Source: Blattamonas nauphoetae
Taxonomy: Eukaryota; Preaxostyla; Oxymonadida
Direction: 5' to 3'
DNA length: 64,000 nt
NCBI GenBank assembly: GCA_033064195.1
Contig: JARBJD010000062.1
Location: 186,001 to 250,000, forward strand
In this document: positions 21,840 to 33,669 of the stretch, in pieces
Layout of the letters: each line of letters starts with the position of its first letter
Numbering within the stretch: the stretch's first letter is position 1
Notes under the pieces: model-generated
Databases searched by the model: none
What the model was told of the DNA's origin: nothing
The model's input: only the letters and a program-made list of their open reading frames with translations
Position numbers and translations under genes: made by a program

Positions 21840-23486
21840 TCACGATCCCAGTGAATACTCCGAGATACTGAGGAGTGAACCAGATGATATGCAGTCGGTA
21901 ATCCATTCTTCCTTCACACAGAGAATACCACTGTTTTTTGTTTGGATCATGGAGAGTTCGTTGGATTGAGTGAGTGGATCTGATGTTGCGATGATTGCAT
22001 ATGTGCACTTGATGATCTCGACTTCTGTCCGAGCATCCAGAAGATGGACAATTGTTCCAATCATTCGTCTTTGGTTTATCTCAGTGAATCCCGAGAGATA
22101 GAAGACAAATTGGTTGAAACCAGCAAGTGGTGGAACGAATGATGTAGGTCGGAATAAGATGTGGGAGAATGGGTCAACAAGAGAACCCATACGTGCACAC
22201 TCTGTCACATAAAATAATGAAACAGCAGGACAAGGATAATCATTTTCTGGCATTGAACCATGTTCAATGATAACAATGTCAGTTTTGGAGAGAGTTGTGT
22301 TGTCAGGATCAAACTTCGAAACTTTGAAGCCTTGATTTGGAAAGTTTTTGAGTAATTTCTTTTCTTTTTTTGCTCCAAATCCATGTAAATAGAATTGTGT
22401 TGAAGAGAGTGGTTTTGTCTGGATTTCTGGCAAACGCGTTGATTCTTGCCGCTTTTGAGGAAGAATTGGCGCAATACTATCATGTTCCGAAGTATGAAGA
22501 TGATTGATTACTGTCTCGTCATTCGTCAACGCAAGAAGGGTTTGTTCTTTCAATGACATCGGCTCATACTGCACAAGTTGAATGTTTTCACGTGTCAAGG
22601 AGTCATTTTTACGGGAAGGTTCTTGTGATGGATCTGAATTGTTGAGCATCGATTCCATGAATGCATCAAATGTTTGACTTGACGACATGAATGAAGGCGA
22701 TTCTGTTGGAGGGAGAGAAGTTTCATGGTAGGCAAAGGAGATTTCACTCATCGTTTCAGAAGGTATTGGAGGAGATGGAGACGGTGAAGGTGCGAGGAAA
22801 GATGAGAACGCATTTGATTGAGGAATTGGAGGTGAAAACGAAGGAAGAAATGATGATGTTTGGAAACAATCAAGTTGAGGTGATCCTTGTATTTGAATTG
22901 GTAGTTTTGATGATAAGTGTAGATAAACAGTGATGAGGTTTTGACGATGATTTGCTGAAGTGATTCGTTTTCTTCCAAAAGGTGGAGGTTGGGATTGAAC
23001 TACACAAAATATAGAAAAACAAGTCATACCAACTTGCATCTTTGGGAAAGAGTCGAGAGAATCTTTTGGATTGTGGAGATTTGGTGGAGAGAAATACTTT
23101 GTCCCATCCAACCTAAATGATTGAATTGAGAGGACAGTATTTCTTGATAACGAAGAAAGGAGCCATGTAACATCAACTACTATTGGTGTTTTTCCACCTT
23201 TTGGAATATGAGCGATTAATTTTGGTGTTCTATGTTCGAAGATGGATGAATGGCTGAGAATGAAGACAAACTGCCCAAAAGGTGGTGGGGTCACAAGTAC
23301 AAATTGATGGATCAATGAAAAGTCGATAGAGGCAAACCCACCAGCCAGAAAAATGAGTTGGCTGAGGATTTGCCTTTGTTCTTTGTCGAATGAATTTCGG
23401 TCGAGAAAAAAACTCACATTATTCAATAATGTTTTACTGAAAGGATATGGAACCGTACTACGAAGTTGTTGAAGTGCATCGTTCAT
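21840..23486 (-). CDS. BRCT-domain protein (TopBP1/PTIP-like scaffold)
   Basis: Probable phosphopeptide-binding scaffold of DNA damage signalling. An N-terminal BRCT-like unit contains IFLAGGFASID and VVDVTWLLSSLSRN. A 30-nt intron near 23001-23030 joins it to a Ser/Pro-rich middle. A second BRCT-like unit is at the C-terminus: FYLSGFTEINQRRMIGTIVH, CTYAIIATSDPL, and GILCVKEEWITDCISSGSLL, where the Trp is the signature residue. The middle contains another weaker unit (YLHGFGAKKEKKLLKNF). About 538 residues after splicing. It converges on TSG101 and is transcribed away from eIF5B with a 130-bp gap. BRCT call firm; orthology uncertain. Confidence 0.75.
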   Translation of the reverse strand: MNDALQQLRSTVPYPFSKTLLNNVSFFLDRNSFDKEQRQILSQLIFLAGGFASIDFSLIHQFVLVTPPPFGQFVFILSHSSIFEHRTPKLIAHIPKGGKTPIVVDVTWLLSSLSRNTVLSIQSFRLDGTKYFSPPNLHNPKDSLDSFPKMQVGMTCFSIFCVVQSQPPPFGRKRITSANHRQNLITVYLHLSSKLPIQIQGSPQLDCFQTSSFLPSFSPPIPQSNAFSSFLAPSPSPSPPIPSETMSEISFAYHETSLPPTESPSFMSSSQTFDAFMESMLNNSDPSQEPSRKNDSLTRENIQLVQYEPMSLKEQTLLALTNDETVINHLHTSEHDSIAPILPQKRQESTRLPEIQTKPLSSTQFYLHGFGAKKEKKLLKNFPNQGFKVSKFDPDNTTLSKTDIVIIEHGSMPENDYPCPAVSLFYVTECARMGSLVDPFSHILFRPTSFVPPLAGFNQFVFYLSGFTEINQRRMIGTIVHLLDARTEVEIIKCTYAIIATSDPLTQSNELSMIQTKNSGILCVKEEWITDCISSGSLLSISEYSLGS

Positions 23487-23617
23487 GTCTTCATTACTTC
23501 ACGAGTTTACGCAGTGTGAAAATTGTGAATATGGGAGAGATTTCTCGATTGATACCAGAGAGCTGGAAGAGAAAGGTCGATAATTTTCAAATTAGTGAAG
23601 TGAATAATGAACTGGAA

Positions 23618-26440
23618 CTACAAAATCTGCAGCCATTCTTTCAGCTGAGCAATGTGTTTCCAGTCTTCGCGCGTGAAGGTATCTCGCATATGCTCCTTGA
23701 AAATGTCAATTGACTTGCGGTTGATCTAAACAAAGAGACACATAATAATCATAAATCAAGCTGAGGCTAAAACATACCTTCGAAATCAGACTGTCATTCA
23801 CATTCAAATCTCGAAGGAACTTCGGCTGGGCGCCCTTCGACATGATTCGCACAGCCACCGACTGCTTCTCGCGTGCTTCCTTGATACTCACGCCATTGTC
23901 TTCGATCGACACAACTTCTCCAATGTCGTGGTTGTCCTTGTTGTGGTTGACAAGCGGTGTTCCAATCCGAAGAACGCCCTGCTCCACCAGCACGCCAATG
24001 ATCAGAGGGTCAGAGTTCCTGAACGAGGCAAGCACCTTCACAGTCACCGGGAAGATCGCCGACTTCAGAGCCGACTCCTTCCTCGCCTGTTTCAGCCCAT
24101 CCAGATACTCTGTGAATTTCACTTCGAGTCTGTAGATGATGTTGTCTTTGAAGATGGGGACCTTCAGCTCATCCGACAACTTCTCTGCGTCTTCGTCCAC
24201 TGGCACGTCAAACGCGAGGATGCAGGCGAAGTCTGGGTTCTTCTCGAGCATCACTGACGCCTTCGTGACTGTGTTTTTGTGAACTGGCCCGACAGCCACG
24301 TTGGCGATTGGGATTGGTGGGTTGATTGTCTTCAAGAAAGTGATGAGCGATTCCAGCGACCCAACAGTCGACGCAACGACAGTCGTTCCTGTATCCTCTC
24401 TGTCGAACGATGACAACAGATCCTGCAATTCGTTTTCTGTGATGTCGCGGAGAACAGGGATCTCTTCGGGATGATACGCCACACGAAGGGGTGACCCTGC
24501 CATCGCTGTTTCGAAGCCAGTTGCACAAATTTTGACTCCGATCGCAGCGGCAATGGAGGGATGCTTGAGGTACTCGTTCTTCACGCGGATTTCCTTCATC
24601 GGGTGAGGAGTGAGGAGAGAGCGGATCTGTGTGATGATGGGTCCATCTGTCCCACTCACCACAATCGTGTCGCCTTCCTTCAACGCGCCGTTGCTCAGAA
24701 TGATATCTGCTGTTGTTCCGAGTCCCTGAATGACTTTAACTTCCAGCACAGTCGCGTCCAGTTGAGGTTTGAGGCGGAGATCATCAGCGAGGTGCTTCTG
24801 TCCATATGTGAAGAGGAACGACACAAGATCAGGCAATCCTTCGCCGGTGTGGGCTGAGGTGGGGCAGACAGGAATGCATTCTTTGTGGTCATCGCCAGCT
24901 TCGGGGTACAAAGCAATGTTCAGTGCACGAAGTTGGAAAGCGGTGCGAATCTCTCCAAAGAGCTTGTCGAAGTGATCGCGCGTCTCTTGGGATTGGGACG
25001 CATATGTTTCGAAAAATCCAGCGTTTTCGATCTTCTTCCACCCATACAAGCAATCGATCTTGTTCAAAGCAATCACAAATGGCGCATCACGAGCCAAGAG
25101 GAGTTCAAGAGACTCAATAGTCTGTCTTTCAAGCCCGTGCATGATATCAACCACAAGAATAGCTTCGTTGCACATTGAGGATCCACGAGATCGAAGATTG
25201 GTGAACGACTCGTGACCAGGAGTGTCAATAATGAGAAGGCCAGGAACATCAGAGTATCCACTTGCTGGAAGATTTTCGGATGCTCGGTTGCAGAGGGGAC
25301 GCATTCTATCCACGGGGAAGAAAGTGGCTCCGATCTGTTGTGTGATGCCTCCAGCCTCACCTTCCTGAACGTTAGTTCTGCGAAGTCGATCCAAAATTTT
25401 GGTCTTTCCGACATCCACATGTCCAAGAATACATACAACTGGTGATCGAAGGGGGAACAGATCCGAATCTTCTGATGGAAGCCCTTCCGCCTTTCTCTTT
25501 GCACGGAGAATGTTTGTGATGGTATCCTTCATTCTCTGATCATGACGTTCCATGATTGAATCCTCGTCCATCGGGAGATCAACATTAGTCGGGTTGACGG
25601 CGCGTGCTTCCGGCTTGGGAGCTGGTTTAGTTTCTGCTTTCGGTTGTGAGACTTCCTTTGGAGTCGTTTCCTCTGGTTGTCCCTCAATTTCCTCAAGGGC
25701 ATCCTCCCAATTGTCTTCTTCAGGTTCTTCGCCATCTTCAGGCTTCTCATTCCCCTCTCCTTGATCGTCTCCTCCCTCTTCCTTGACGAACGCTTCCCAG
25801 TCATCTTCATCTGCTTCATCTTCCCCTTCCTTCTTTTCCTCCTCTTGTTCTATTTTCTTTTGGGGTTTCTTCTTTTTCCATCCAAAATCTTTGAAGATAT
25901 CTCGTTTCTGCTCTTCTCCATTTTTAGCTGCATCACCTTCTTTAAGACCAGAAATCTCAACTATATGCAGACAAATGATATAAACGATGAAAAAACAGGA
26001 TTCAAACCATTTCCAGCTAACATGAGTTCCTCAAGCGCTTTTTGTGCTTGGCGCTGTTCATCCTTGACCTTTTTTAGTTTTTGTTGTTCCTTCTTCCGAA
26101 GCTGGAAAAGGGAACGAAGTTAACAGTTTAGTCGAAGAAAATGAATTATGATAGAAGAGGAATGAATGTTGAATGATGAAAAGTTGTCTGAACAAACTTT
26201 CTCCTCTTCCTTCTTTTCGTTCTCTTTTCGAAGACGAGCTTGTCTCTCTTCTTCACGGAGACGTTCTTCTTCTTCACGTCGTTTCTTTTCATCAGCCTCA
26301 CGATTCTGAAGCTGTTGCTGTTTCTCTTTAGCTTCTTGGATCTTTTTAATGGCGGCGATGCTGGCTAAGGCTCCGGCGGGTGGCGCTTTGGATTTTCCTT
26401 TACCCTTCGGCTGCACGGTTGCTCCTTTCTTTGGCGGCAT
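23618..26440 (-). CDS. EIF5B: Translation initiation factor eIF5B
   Basis: GTPase that joins the 60S subunit at the end of initiation. The charged N-terminal region (Lys/Glu-rich) is split by introns; the GTPase core starts near 25450 with GHVDVGKT (G1), IDTPGHE (G3) and NKID (G4). The following beta-barrel and linker domains are complete (SNGALKEGDTIVVSG, EQGVLRIGTPL). A final intron after DSLISK is followed by INRKSIDIFKEHMRD and DWKHIAQLKEWLQIL, ending at the TAG at 23618, the same place as in other eIF5Bs. The N-terminal extension is shorter than in animals. Firm identification. Confidence 0.95.
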
Positions 26441-27073
26441 TGAAGAAAAATATTTGAGATCTCATTCACCCCATGATTTCTTTCAGAAATCACAAAAACA
26501 TGTAAAATCCGTCGATACACCAGACTGAAATGAAAGAACGCAATATTATTGATTATATTTAATTGTTGGTTTATCTAAATCACACCAAAACACTGCAGAC
26601 GACTCCAGAATGAGAACAGACAAAGTTATGGTAGAAAATATGAGATGCAGGGTTTATCCCACCTTCATGAAGGCATAGCCTTTCAATAGCGAGCTAGAAT
26701 CTGCATTCGCAGTGCCAACATTCACTTGACGAATCAAGATCGTGTTGACAGGCTCAATCTAGGAATTTGGCTGCCAGGACTTTACATCATTATCGAATGC
26801 TCCATGGCAACAATCATCAATCAGACCTAAGCCCAATCGACAATCTCCATTTCCTGATCTCTTTGATCAAGATTCACCTTTAAACCCAAAATCACAGAAA
26901 TGATACTGGGACGATCAGAAAAAGGACAAGTTGTCTTCTAGGGGACTATAAGTATTGCCGTGTTGAAGGAAGATTGATGAAATGTTCAACGAAATAAAGA
27001 AAGACAAATAGAAGACAGATTTCTCTTAAATGATGACAAAATAAGACACAATCCAAAGAGGTTGACACACCCA
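26441..27073. other. 633-bp intergenic region, nothing recognised
   Basis: Lies upstream of the eIF5B start and downstream of the coiled-coil gene's stop. No ORF of note on either strand and no tRNA cloverleaf or Sm-type snRNA that I could support. It is long for this window, so a non-coding RNA is possible but unproven. Confidence 0.4.
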
Positions 27074-27770
27074 TCAGGGTAATTCTGAAGGTGTCATTCC
27101 CAACGCAGCACCACCTAGTGCCGTCATAAACTCGACTTGTGCTGTGATAAGACCTTCTCTTGCAGATGTCAGTGTTTTGCTTTGTTCCTGAATTTCTGTG
27201 AGAATCTTTGTCAGCTCCTCACGCTTTTTCCTTGCTTCATTAGAACGTTCTCTCACCTTCGAAGAATGACTGAAAACGAAGTCGTACGAGAGTTTCATAA
27301 TCTGTGTCAGACCGACTTCTAATCAGTTGAAGTTCCTCTCGCTTCTTTTGATAATCGTGTTCCAATCGTTCAATTGCTGCTGTAAGCTAATGAAAAATGA
27401 CAAAAACGTGTAAATATTTACCGTCTCATCATTGGGTAGTTCAGATTGCTTCGTCAACATTCTCTAGAAACGAATTTTCGATATGTGATTTAAATTTTTG
27501 AGTATAAATATGAGAAATGATATAACAGACCTGTTTTTCATAGATTTGTTGCAAAACTTCTCCATGTCGGACGGCGATCTTCGAGAGATGGTGCTTCTTC
27601 TGTCCTTCCAGAAGAACAGTTTCATGGAGCTGAAGAAGGAGGTCCGTTCGTGTCTTGAGTTCTTTAGCGATTAAAACATAATGTTCTTCAATTTGCCTTC
27701 GAAGATCGTTGGATTTTTGTATATCACACAGAATGTCGTATGGTGTGGAGATTTGGTCGTTTTGTGTCAT
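27074..27770 (-). CDS. Small coiled-coil protein, unknown
   Basis: About 165 residues after removal of three introns (the last only 31 nt, restoring DYETL-VRERSN). The start chosen at 27770 gives MTQNDQISTPYDILCDI; an upstream in-frame ATG exists but lies in low-complexity sequence. Most of the protein is charged helix (RRQIEEHYVLIAKEL, RERSNEARKKREELTKIL) and ends with GAALGMTPSELP. Coiled-coil proteins of this size occur in cytoskeletal, motor and tethering complexes; I do not recognise the family. Confidence 0.65.
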
Positions 27771-28081
27771 GAATTCTCCCAAAATCCAGTAAAAATAACC
27801 AATGAAAAAGTGAAGTTCGTCGTAATGTTGAGGAATAGGGCCAGAAAAGCAAAAAACAGAAATGTTCGTTTGATCAGCATTTTTATTCACTACAGTTCAT
27901 TATTTCTTTCGTTCATCACCAAAAATTGTTTTATCATTATTTTTTATTCAAAATGTTTATAGAACGTTTAAGTTCACTGCTTCCTCGGATGATATCCCAC
28001 AGAACTTATTTTTGAGAGGTTCTCTCCAACAAGTGTCATCATATCCACATCATTCCATAATTTTTTTATAATTTTTCCTCG
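27771..28081. other. 311-bp divergent intergenic region
   Basis: AT-rich spacer between two genes transcribed away from each other, so it presumably holds both promoters. No motif stands out. Confidence 0.35.
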
Positions 28082-30943
28082 ATGAGCCATCCCTTGGATG
28101 TTGCTTATAAGGAAGCACATGTATCTCTGCCTTTCCATCTCAATCATTCTCAGGCTCTTGTTTTTAGCATTCTGGAGGTTGATGCTCCCAAACTCCCAAA
28201 GGAATACGACACTCTCTTTGCAAGAATGCATTCTTCTTATGCAGTATGATCTTTTTCTCCATTTTTACCGTGTATAGGCTCTTTCACAACTCGAGCAAGA
28301 CTATTCCTCCCAAGAAGAAGATCCTTCCAAAGTTATGACTTTCATGACAATGGCTATACTTGGAGACTTGAATGAATGGCTTCAACGACTTCACGATGTT
28401 GCTGAACGTCGAGCAACTCAAGGATATTCAATCACTCGTTCCGAAATCGACTTTTTTACGGTTTTAACCAAACATCTTTCTCATTTTTCGAAAGGAACTA
28501 ACTGATATCTACAATTTCTTCAAGGAAGATCTTCTTCCTTGTCTGGATGTTCAACCAGACTCTCTCTCGTACGTCAACGACAAAGTCGGAAATCCTCGGA
28601 ACACTGACGTTCCAATTCTTCCCGGATCCCAAAGAAAGGATCTGTCTGGTCGCATCCGTCTCTCTCTCCTTGCAGCAGCTGATGAAGATGCAAACACTGG
28701 ACAATTCGATGCTCACAATCATCGTGAAAGGGCTACTATCACCCAGGAAATGAATATGATCTATCCGTCACAGAGTGAATTGGATGTTGTTCGCCATCTC
28801 TTCTTCCGTCCACAGGAGGAGTTTTTCCGGGTCGGTTTGGCCGTCCGCCATCGAAAGATCAACACCCCCCTTGTCATCTTAATCCTGACCAATATGCGTC
28901 TCTTATACCTCAAATCCGAAGACGAACTCATTGGCTATGTCGAACTTGGCTCTGTTTCCGATGCCGTCCTCAAACGCCGGAATCTCTTCGAAGTGAAGCT
29001 CTTCTCGAAATGGGGGGAGACTATCGAGAAGGAGGACGCCAAGCAAAAGACAAGCAAGTTCTTCATTTCGTTCGATTCAAACCACTGGGTGAAAGACATC
29101 AACACCGCTGCCCAGTTCTTCTCAAGTCTCGTCCGCGGAAACACTCGGCCGCCGTCGGAGTCGTCCTCGCGCTCGAAACACCAGCCATCCGACAAAGACG
29201 CATCGTTCACGTCCATCCACCAGCCTTCTGAATCGTCAGAAACGTTCTTGTCGTCCATCCGCTCGCCACTTCCTCAATTTGGGTCGTCTGTCCAACACTT
29301 CACGTATTCTTCCCCAACCACAACATCGCGTCCACAGACACCAACAAGCACGTCATACTCACAGACAAACCAGACATCCACAACACCCGGAATGCAGTCA
29401 CCGCAGATCCCGTCAACGCCGAACATCTCACCATCCATCTCGCCATCCCTCTCCTCCTCCACCCCAATCTCGTCCCTCTCCGTCTTCGTCGGTCGAGCAG
29501 ACAACCTCCCGTTCATCCACAACACTCAGACCCCGCCTTCCACGTACTTCTACATCTCCCTCGGCTCCCCACTGCACTACCAACACCTCCCCACCATCCC
29601 CTCTCCCCGCTCGGTCATGATCCCCTCCAACTGCAACCCAGCGTACAACACCTCCTTCTCTTTCGACTACTTTCCCGAATCCGAGCCCTTCATCGAGATC
29701 CGGATATTCACCGAGATGGGCCCGACGAAGAACGCGCGCGGAGTTGGAGTGGTTCGTGTGAGTTGTTTGGAATTGTTTCTGTCTTCGATGCACATGCTTG
29801 ACGGATGGTTTGACATTCTGCAGGGAGCACAGGAAGTCACAGAAAAGAAGGAAGAGAACGAGCCAAAGAAAAAGGCAGTGAAGGGGAAGGAAACATCCAC
29901 TCAGAATAACGCCGACACGAATAAACCATCAGCCCCCACACCCACACTCCTTTTTGAGAATCCGCTCTCGAAAGATTCCTCCAAACCCCCTCCAACAAGC
30001 TCCTTTGCCTCTCAACTCTCCCGCCCGGTCAGTTCGACCTCTCCCATCCGCTTCCAGTCGACATTCTCGTCCATCTCGTCTTCACACTCCACCCACTCCA
30101 ACGACTCAGGGGGATCAATCACCACCCAACCCATCCCTCGTCTGTACGTCCGCATGTCAATGACAGGCCTGAACAGCTGCCGAGTTCCCGACCCTGTTTC
30201 CCATCCCGTCCCTGGCCTCTGCAGCATCAAGCACTTCCAAGTCAGACAAGGTGTCCCCGTCGTGTTTGGTGGCACTGGTCTCGAGATTGTTGGTGTTCTC
30301 TCCGGCGACCCCAATGAAGAGGTCGGTCTCATCGACGCATCCTCACGACGGACGCTTTTCACGTTGAAGAAGTCGAGCAGACTGAAAAAGGAGTACACGC
30401 TGTTCGATTCGGCTCGACGCCCGATCGGCCATTGCTTCCACAAGTTGAAGACGTTGCGTGGGAAGAAAGTGCGGATGTTCCTCAACACAGGAGAGATGAT
30501 ATTGTCGATCCAGGGCGACTTCCACAATGAACTCACAATTCAAGACTTTCTGCGGAGGAGTGTGGCCTCGTTGACTGTTGGGGAGGGGATCACGCGCGGG
30601 GCAAAAGAGACTGTGATTGAATTGACTGTAAATCAACCCAACATGGATTCTTCACTTCTTCTTATTTTTACTGTCTATGTCTCTATCACTCTTTGAGGGT
30701 GATAGCCACACATCCCAAATCATTTTTTATACACTTTTGTGTCTGTCTCTTCATTTCTTCATATGAAGGCTTTTTCCAAGACTATTCATCATTTTTATCA
30801 TTCCACTCATCTCTTTATTCAAGCATGATCCTGGAAAACTCCGTCTCAAACAATTCTTTCGGATCGAGCCCAACGATGAGAGAATCTGGGTCACAGCTCT
30901 GTTGTTTGTGGAAGAAACGAACATGTACACGGACTCTGATTAA
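28082..30943 (+). CDS. PH-like, C2 and LURP-one-like multidomain protein
   Basis: About 870 residues. The N-terminal ~200 residues are helical (EYDTLFARMHSSY, LNEWLQRLHDVAERR). Next comes a PH/GRAM-like beta domain (QSELDVVRHLFFRPQEEFF, VILILTNMRLLYLK). A C2-like domain follows (LSVFVGRADNLPF, SNCNPAYNTSFSFDY). The C-terminal part resembles the LURP-one/tubby-like fold (KHFQVRQGVPVVFGG, LKKSSRLKKEYTLFD, PIGHCFHKLKTLRG). A 196-nt intron at 30628-30823 joins VIELT to HDPGKLRLKQFF and the protein ends at TAA 30943. All three beta domains are membrane- or lipid-associated folds, which suggests work at a membrane. The exact function is unknown. Confidence 0.7.
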
Positions 30944-31056
30944 TTTAAATGATGATATTGTCCAAAAGAAGTATAATTTCACTTCACCGTTCTCAGATTG
31001 ATGAAAGAATGAGTGGCCCCAGAAAGCCTCATCTGTGTATTGCCAAATGGAAATAA

Positions 31057-31552
31057 TTACTTCTTTGATTTCTTCTCAACGGGGGCCTTTGGCTTAGCAA
31101 CACATCCTGAACGAAATATTTAAAGATTACAAAAATATGTGAGAAGAATGATGTGAACAAAAAAGAGATGCAATACCCTCGCGGAAGTGGTTCTTGAATT
31201 TGCGATCAATGGTTTTCAGGTAACGAAGGCGGCCAACACCTTGAGTGCGACGGCGGAGAGCCTTAGCTGCCCAGTTATCTGAAAAACAAGGTTGATTGTG
31301 TTAATTGTTAAACGTGAGAAAAAAATGATGATCTTGCAGTAAAAACATACATTTGCGCATCTTGGCATTGGGGTATGAGCATGAGCCGCAATGTTCTTTG
31401 CGGAGGTGATAGGCGCGACGTCCGCAACGTGGGCAGAGTCCGTGAGAGTGGTTTCCACGCTTTCCCTGAGATGTTGTACCTTTAGTCTGAATATCGAGAA
31501 GAAACGATTCATAGATGAATGCGCTTGGTCAACATAAAGTCATGCATACCAT
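31057..31552 (-). CDS. RPL37: Ribosomal protein eL37
   Basis: Large-subunit zinc-binding ribosomal protein. After the start codon an intron begins at once (ATG followed by GTATGC), then [18 protein letters not shown]. Zinc ligands are in [10 protein letters not shown] and CGSCSYP. Further exons give [18 protein letters not shown] and FKNHFREG, and the last one ends in a Lys-rich tail (PVEKKSKK). Length about 92 residues, as normal. Firm. Confidence 0.95.
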
Positions 31553-31679
31553 TTTATCAAGATGAGTCTCGACTGAGGTTGAACAATGGGTTCGATCGTG
31601 TTCTGATCGTACCATAAACTTACACAAAAAAGGTGAAATTGAGTCAAATGTCCGAATGAGAAAGAAAGAATCTCACAAA

Positions 31680-33416
31680 TTAATCAACATCATCAACTGC
31701 ATTGAGTGAATGCTCAGTTGGAGATGGACTCTCATCTTCGCAAGAAACTTCTTCAATGTGAGGAGGTTGCGAAGACTGTGGAGGCCTCGATTCCCATTCT
31801 CCAATTCGTTTCCGTAAAACATTGTCTTCATTCTCAGCCAAAAACTCCTTCATGTTAATCGAGGGCAATCGCGGGTGAAACTTCGACCTGGCACAACTGA
31901 TAGCATCCGCCCTCTGTTCCAGCAGCCCATCAGGAAGATGCACAGGCAAGATCATCGTCGGAAAGGACGTTGTCATTTGTCGCTCCCGTCTCAAGTCCGG
32001 CCCAGTCATGCCTTGCGACAGGCACAGCTCCAATCCGATCAACCCGCGCAGAAACCCTTCGTTCGGAGCGATGACACGCCGGTTGAACTTCACGTGAAAG
32101 AAGGCTTGCTTCAGCAACCCTGTCCGCGATCCGGAGGCATGGTCAGGGGACGATGGAGATGTGCTCCAGATCCACTGTTTGTCTTGCGACGATGGCTGGT
32201 GACTGTTTCGCCATAAAACAACGGTTTCTGTACGACCATCCTCGTCTTCTGGCTCATCGACCTGCACAGGCATGATTGGAACGACGCCAGGATCGATGGG
32301 CGAAGGGGCGGGGGAAGGGACGACAATTGGGACATCGACGGATGGTTCTTCCTGACTCTGTTCTTGCGAAGGAGAAGAATCTTCATCATCTGATGGAAAA
32401 GACGATTCATCGTCTTTTCGCATTTGAACTTCAATTCCATATCCATCCAATCCGTCATAACGCAGACGGCCAAGTGCTTCCATCATCATGAGATATCCAA
32501 TCACTATAGAGGCTGATCTGCTCCGCCCCTGGTGACAAAAGACAAGGACTTTTCCACCGTCTTGCTTAGCGCTTTCGATATACATGCACGCACGAGGTAG
32601 GAACTGGCAGAAATCTGCTTCAGTTGTATCTTCAAGATTGAAATGGAGAACATGACGTCCTTGCCATTCACCCTCAAGATACGACCAGGAACGGTCGGTA
32701 GGATAATCGTGTCGTATTGTCAGCGCTGAGTCAGATGTTTCAGACACTTCTGTTGTTTGAGGAACATCAATTTCACAAGCGCAATTCACAAGATGAGTTA
32801 TTGCGAGAGAATCAAGAACATCGGGGTTTCTCACATGTTCCCAGCTCCCGATGAACAGATAGGGAAGTATCGCAGATGGAAGGGGATAAGTTTCACCACT
32901 TGGCGTAATTTCTTGTGTGATTGTTTGTCGATTACGAAGAAGCATTTTCAGTTCCTTTTTCCTATTGTAACAAACATACGGACTTTGTTGTTCGATAGAG
33001 TCGATTCCGCCTTCCAAAATGAAGACTGGATTGAATAGTTGATAAAAAGACAATGTTTGAGCAAATTGAACAGGTTTTGATGAGCTTGGATCACCATAGA
33101 GACAACATATGTATCGATTTGTTTCCTTCCGGCTCAGAATAACTTGGGCATTGTGGTCGCAAAGTGTCATCATCAATTCCTGAAAGTCATCGAGGCTATG
33201 GACGGTAGCTAGACCATGAGAAAGGTCAATATTGAATGCACCATAAATGTGCCTTTCAAAATAATCAGCTTTGGATCGTAGATCAAAGACAACTATCCAC
33301 CTCCGGACAAAGCCTTGAACGTAGAGCCTTTCAAACATACTTGGTGTGATAAACCCCCAAAAGAAGCAGGAATTCGGACTTGATGAAGAAGGGTCCTGCC
33401 TGGAGTCCATTTTCAT
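31680..33416 (-). CDS. MAP-kinase-phosphatase-like: rhodanese plus dual-specificity phosphatase
   Basis: Probably dephosphorylates MAP kinases. A rhodanese-like domain (VVFDLRSKADYFERHIYGAF, residues ~40-170) precedes a DSP domain (~220-350): ILPYLFIGSWEHVRNPDVLD, ITHLVNCACE, then the P-loop VFCHQGRSRSASIVIGYL with Cys and the CX5R Arg intact. The residue before the Cys is Phe where most DSPs have His. A Ser/Glu/Pro-rich C-terminal region of ~230 residues includes LKQAFFHVKFNRRVIAP. No intron is needed. Start at 33416 is chosen over an upstream ATG that would add a hydrophobic leader. Confidence 0.85.
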   Translation of the reverse strand: MKMDSRQDPSSSSPNSCFFWGFITPSMFERLYVQGFVRRWIVVFDLRSKADYFERHIYGAFNIDLSHGLATVHSLDDFQELMMTLCDHNAQVILSRKETNRYICCLYGDPSSSKPVQFAQTLSFYQLFNPVFILEGGIDSIEQQSPYVCYNRKKELKMLLRNRQTITQEITPSGETYPLPSAILPYLFIGSWEHVRNPDVLDSLAITHLVNCACEIDVPQTTEVSETSDSALTIRHDYPTDRSWSYLEGEWQGRHVLHFNLEDTTEADFCQFLPRACMYIESAKQDGGKVLVFCHQGRSRSASIVIGYLMMMEALGRLRYDGLDGYGIEVQMRKDDESSFPSDDEDSSPSQEQSQEEPSVDVPIVVPSPAPSPIDPGVVPIMPVQVDEPEDEDGRTETVVLWRNSHQPSSQDKQWIWSTSPSSPDHASGSRTGLLKQAFFHVKFNRRVIAPNEGFLRGLIGLELCLSQGMTGPDLRRERQMTTSFPTMILPVHLPDGLLEQRADAISCARSKFHPRLPSINMKEFLAENEDNVLRKRIGEWESRPPQSSQPPHIEEVSCEDESPSPTEHSLNAVDDVD

Positions 33417-33669
33417 TCGCTTTTCTCCTTCGTTTTCACACAACAGAAAAAAAATATGGAAGAAAAACTCAACATTCGTAGACCACATATTCCTATTGAT
33501 ACGCAAGATGAAAATGTGCCAATGCACAATTTATCCTCTTTTTCTCTTTGACAATGCCATTTCTGCATTCGCCTGAAAATCATGTCGATTTTTCTTTAAC
33601 CACATGATTTTTCTGGACCTTGAAACTGTTCCCTCCAAATCTTTGTCCTACCTTTTCTATTCCTCTTGA

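Noticed and set aside
25677-26123. Hydrophobic plus-strand ORF
   Set aside because: Antisense of the acidic/Lys-rich N-terminal region of eIF5B, which gives artificial Phe/Leu/Ser-rich sequence.
26640-26760. Possible U5-like snRNA (GCCTTTCAAT in a hairpin context)
   Set aside because: The loop matches only partly, the flanking stem is poor and no Sm site follows at the right place.
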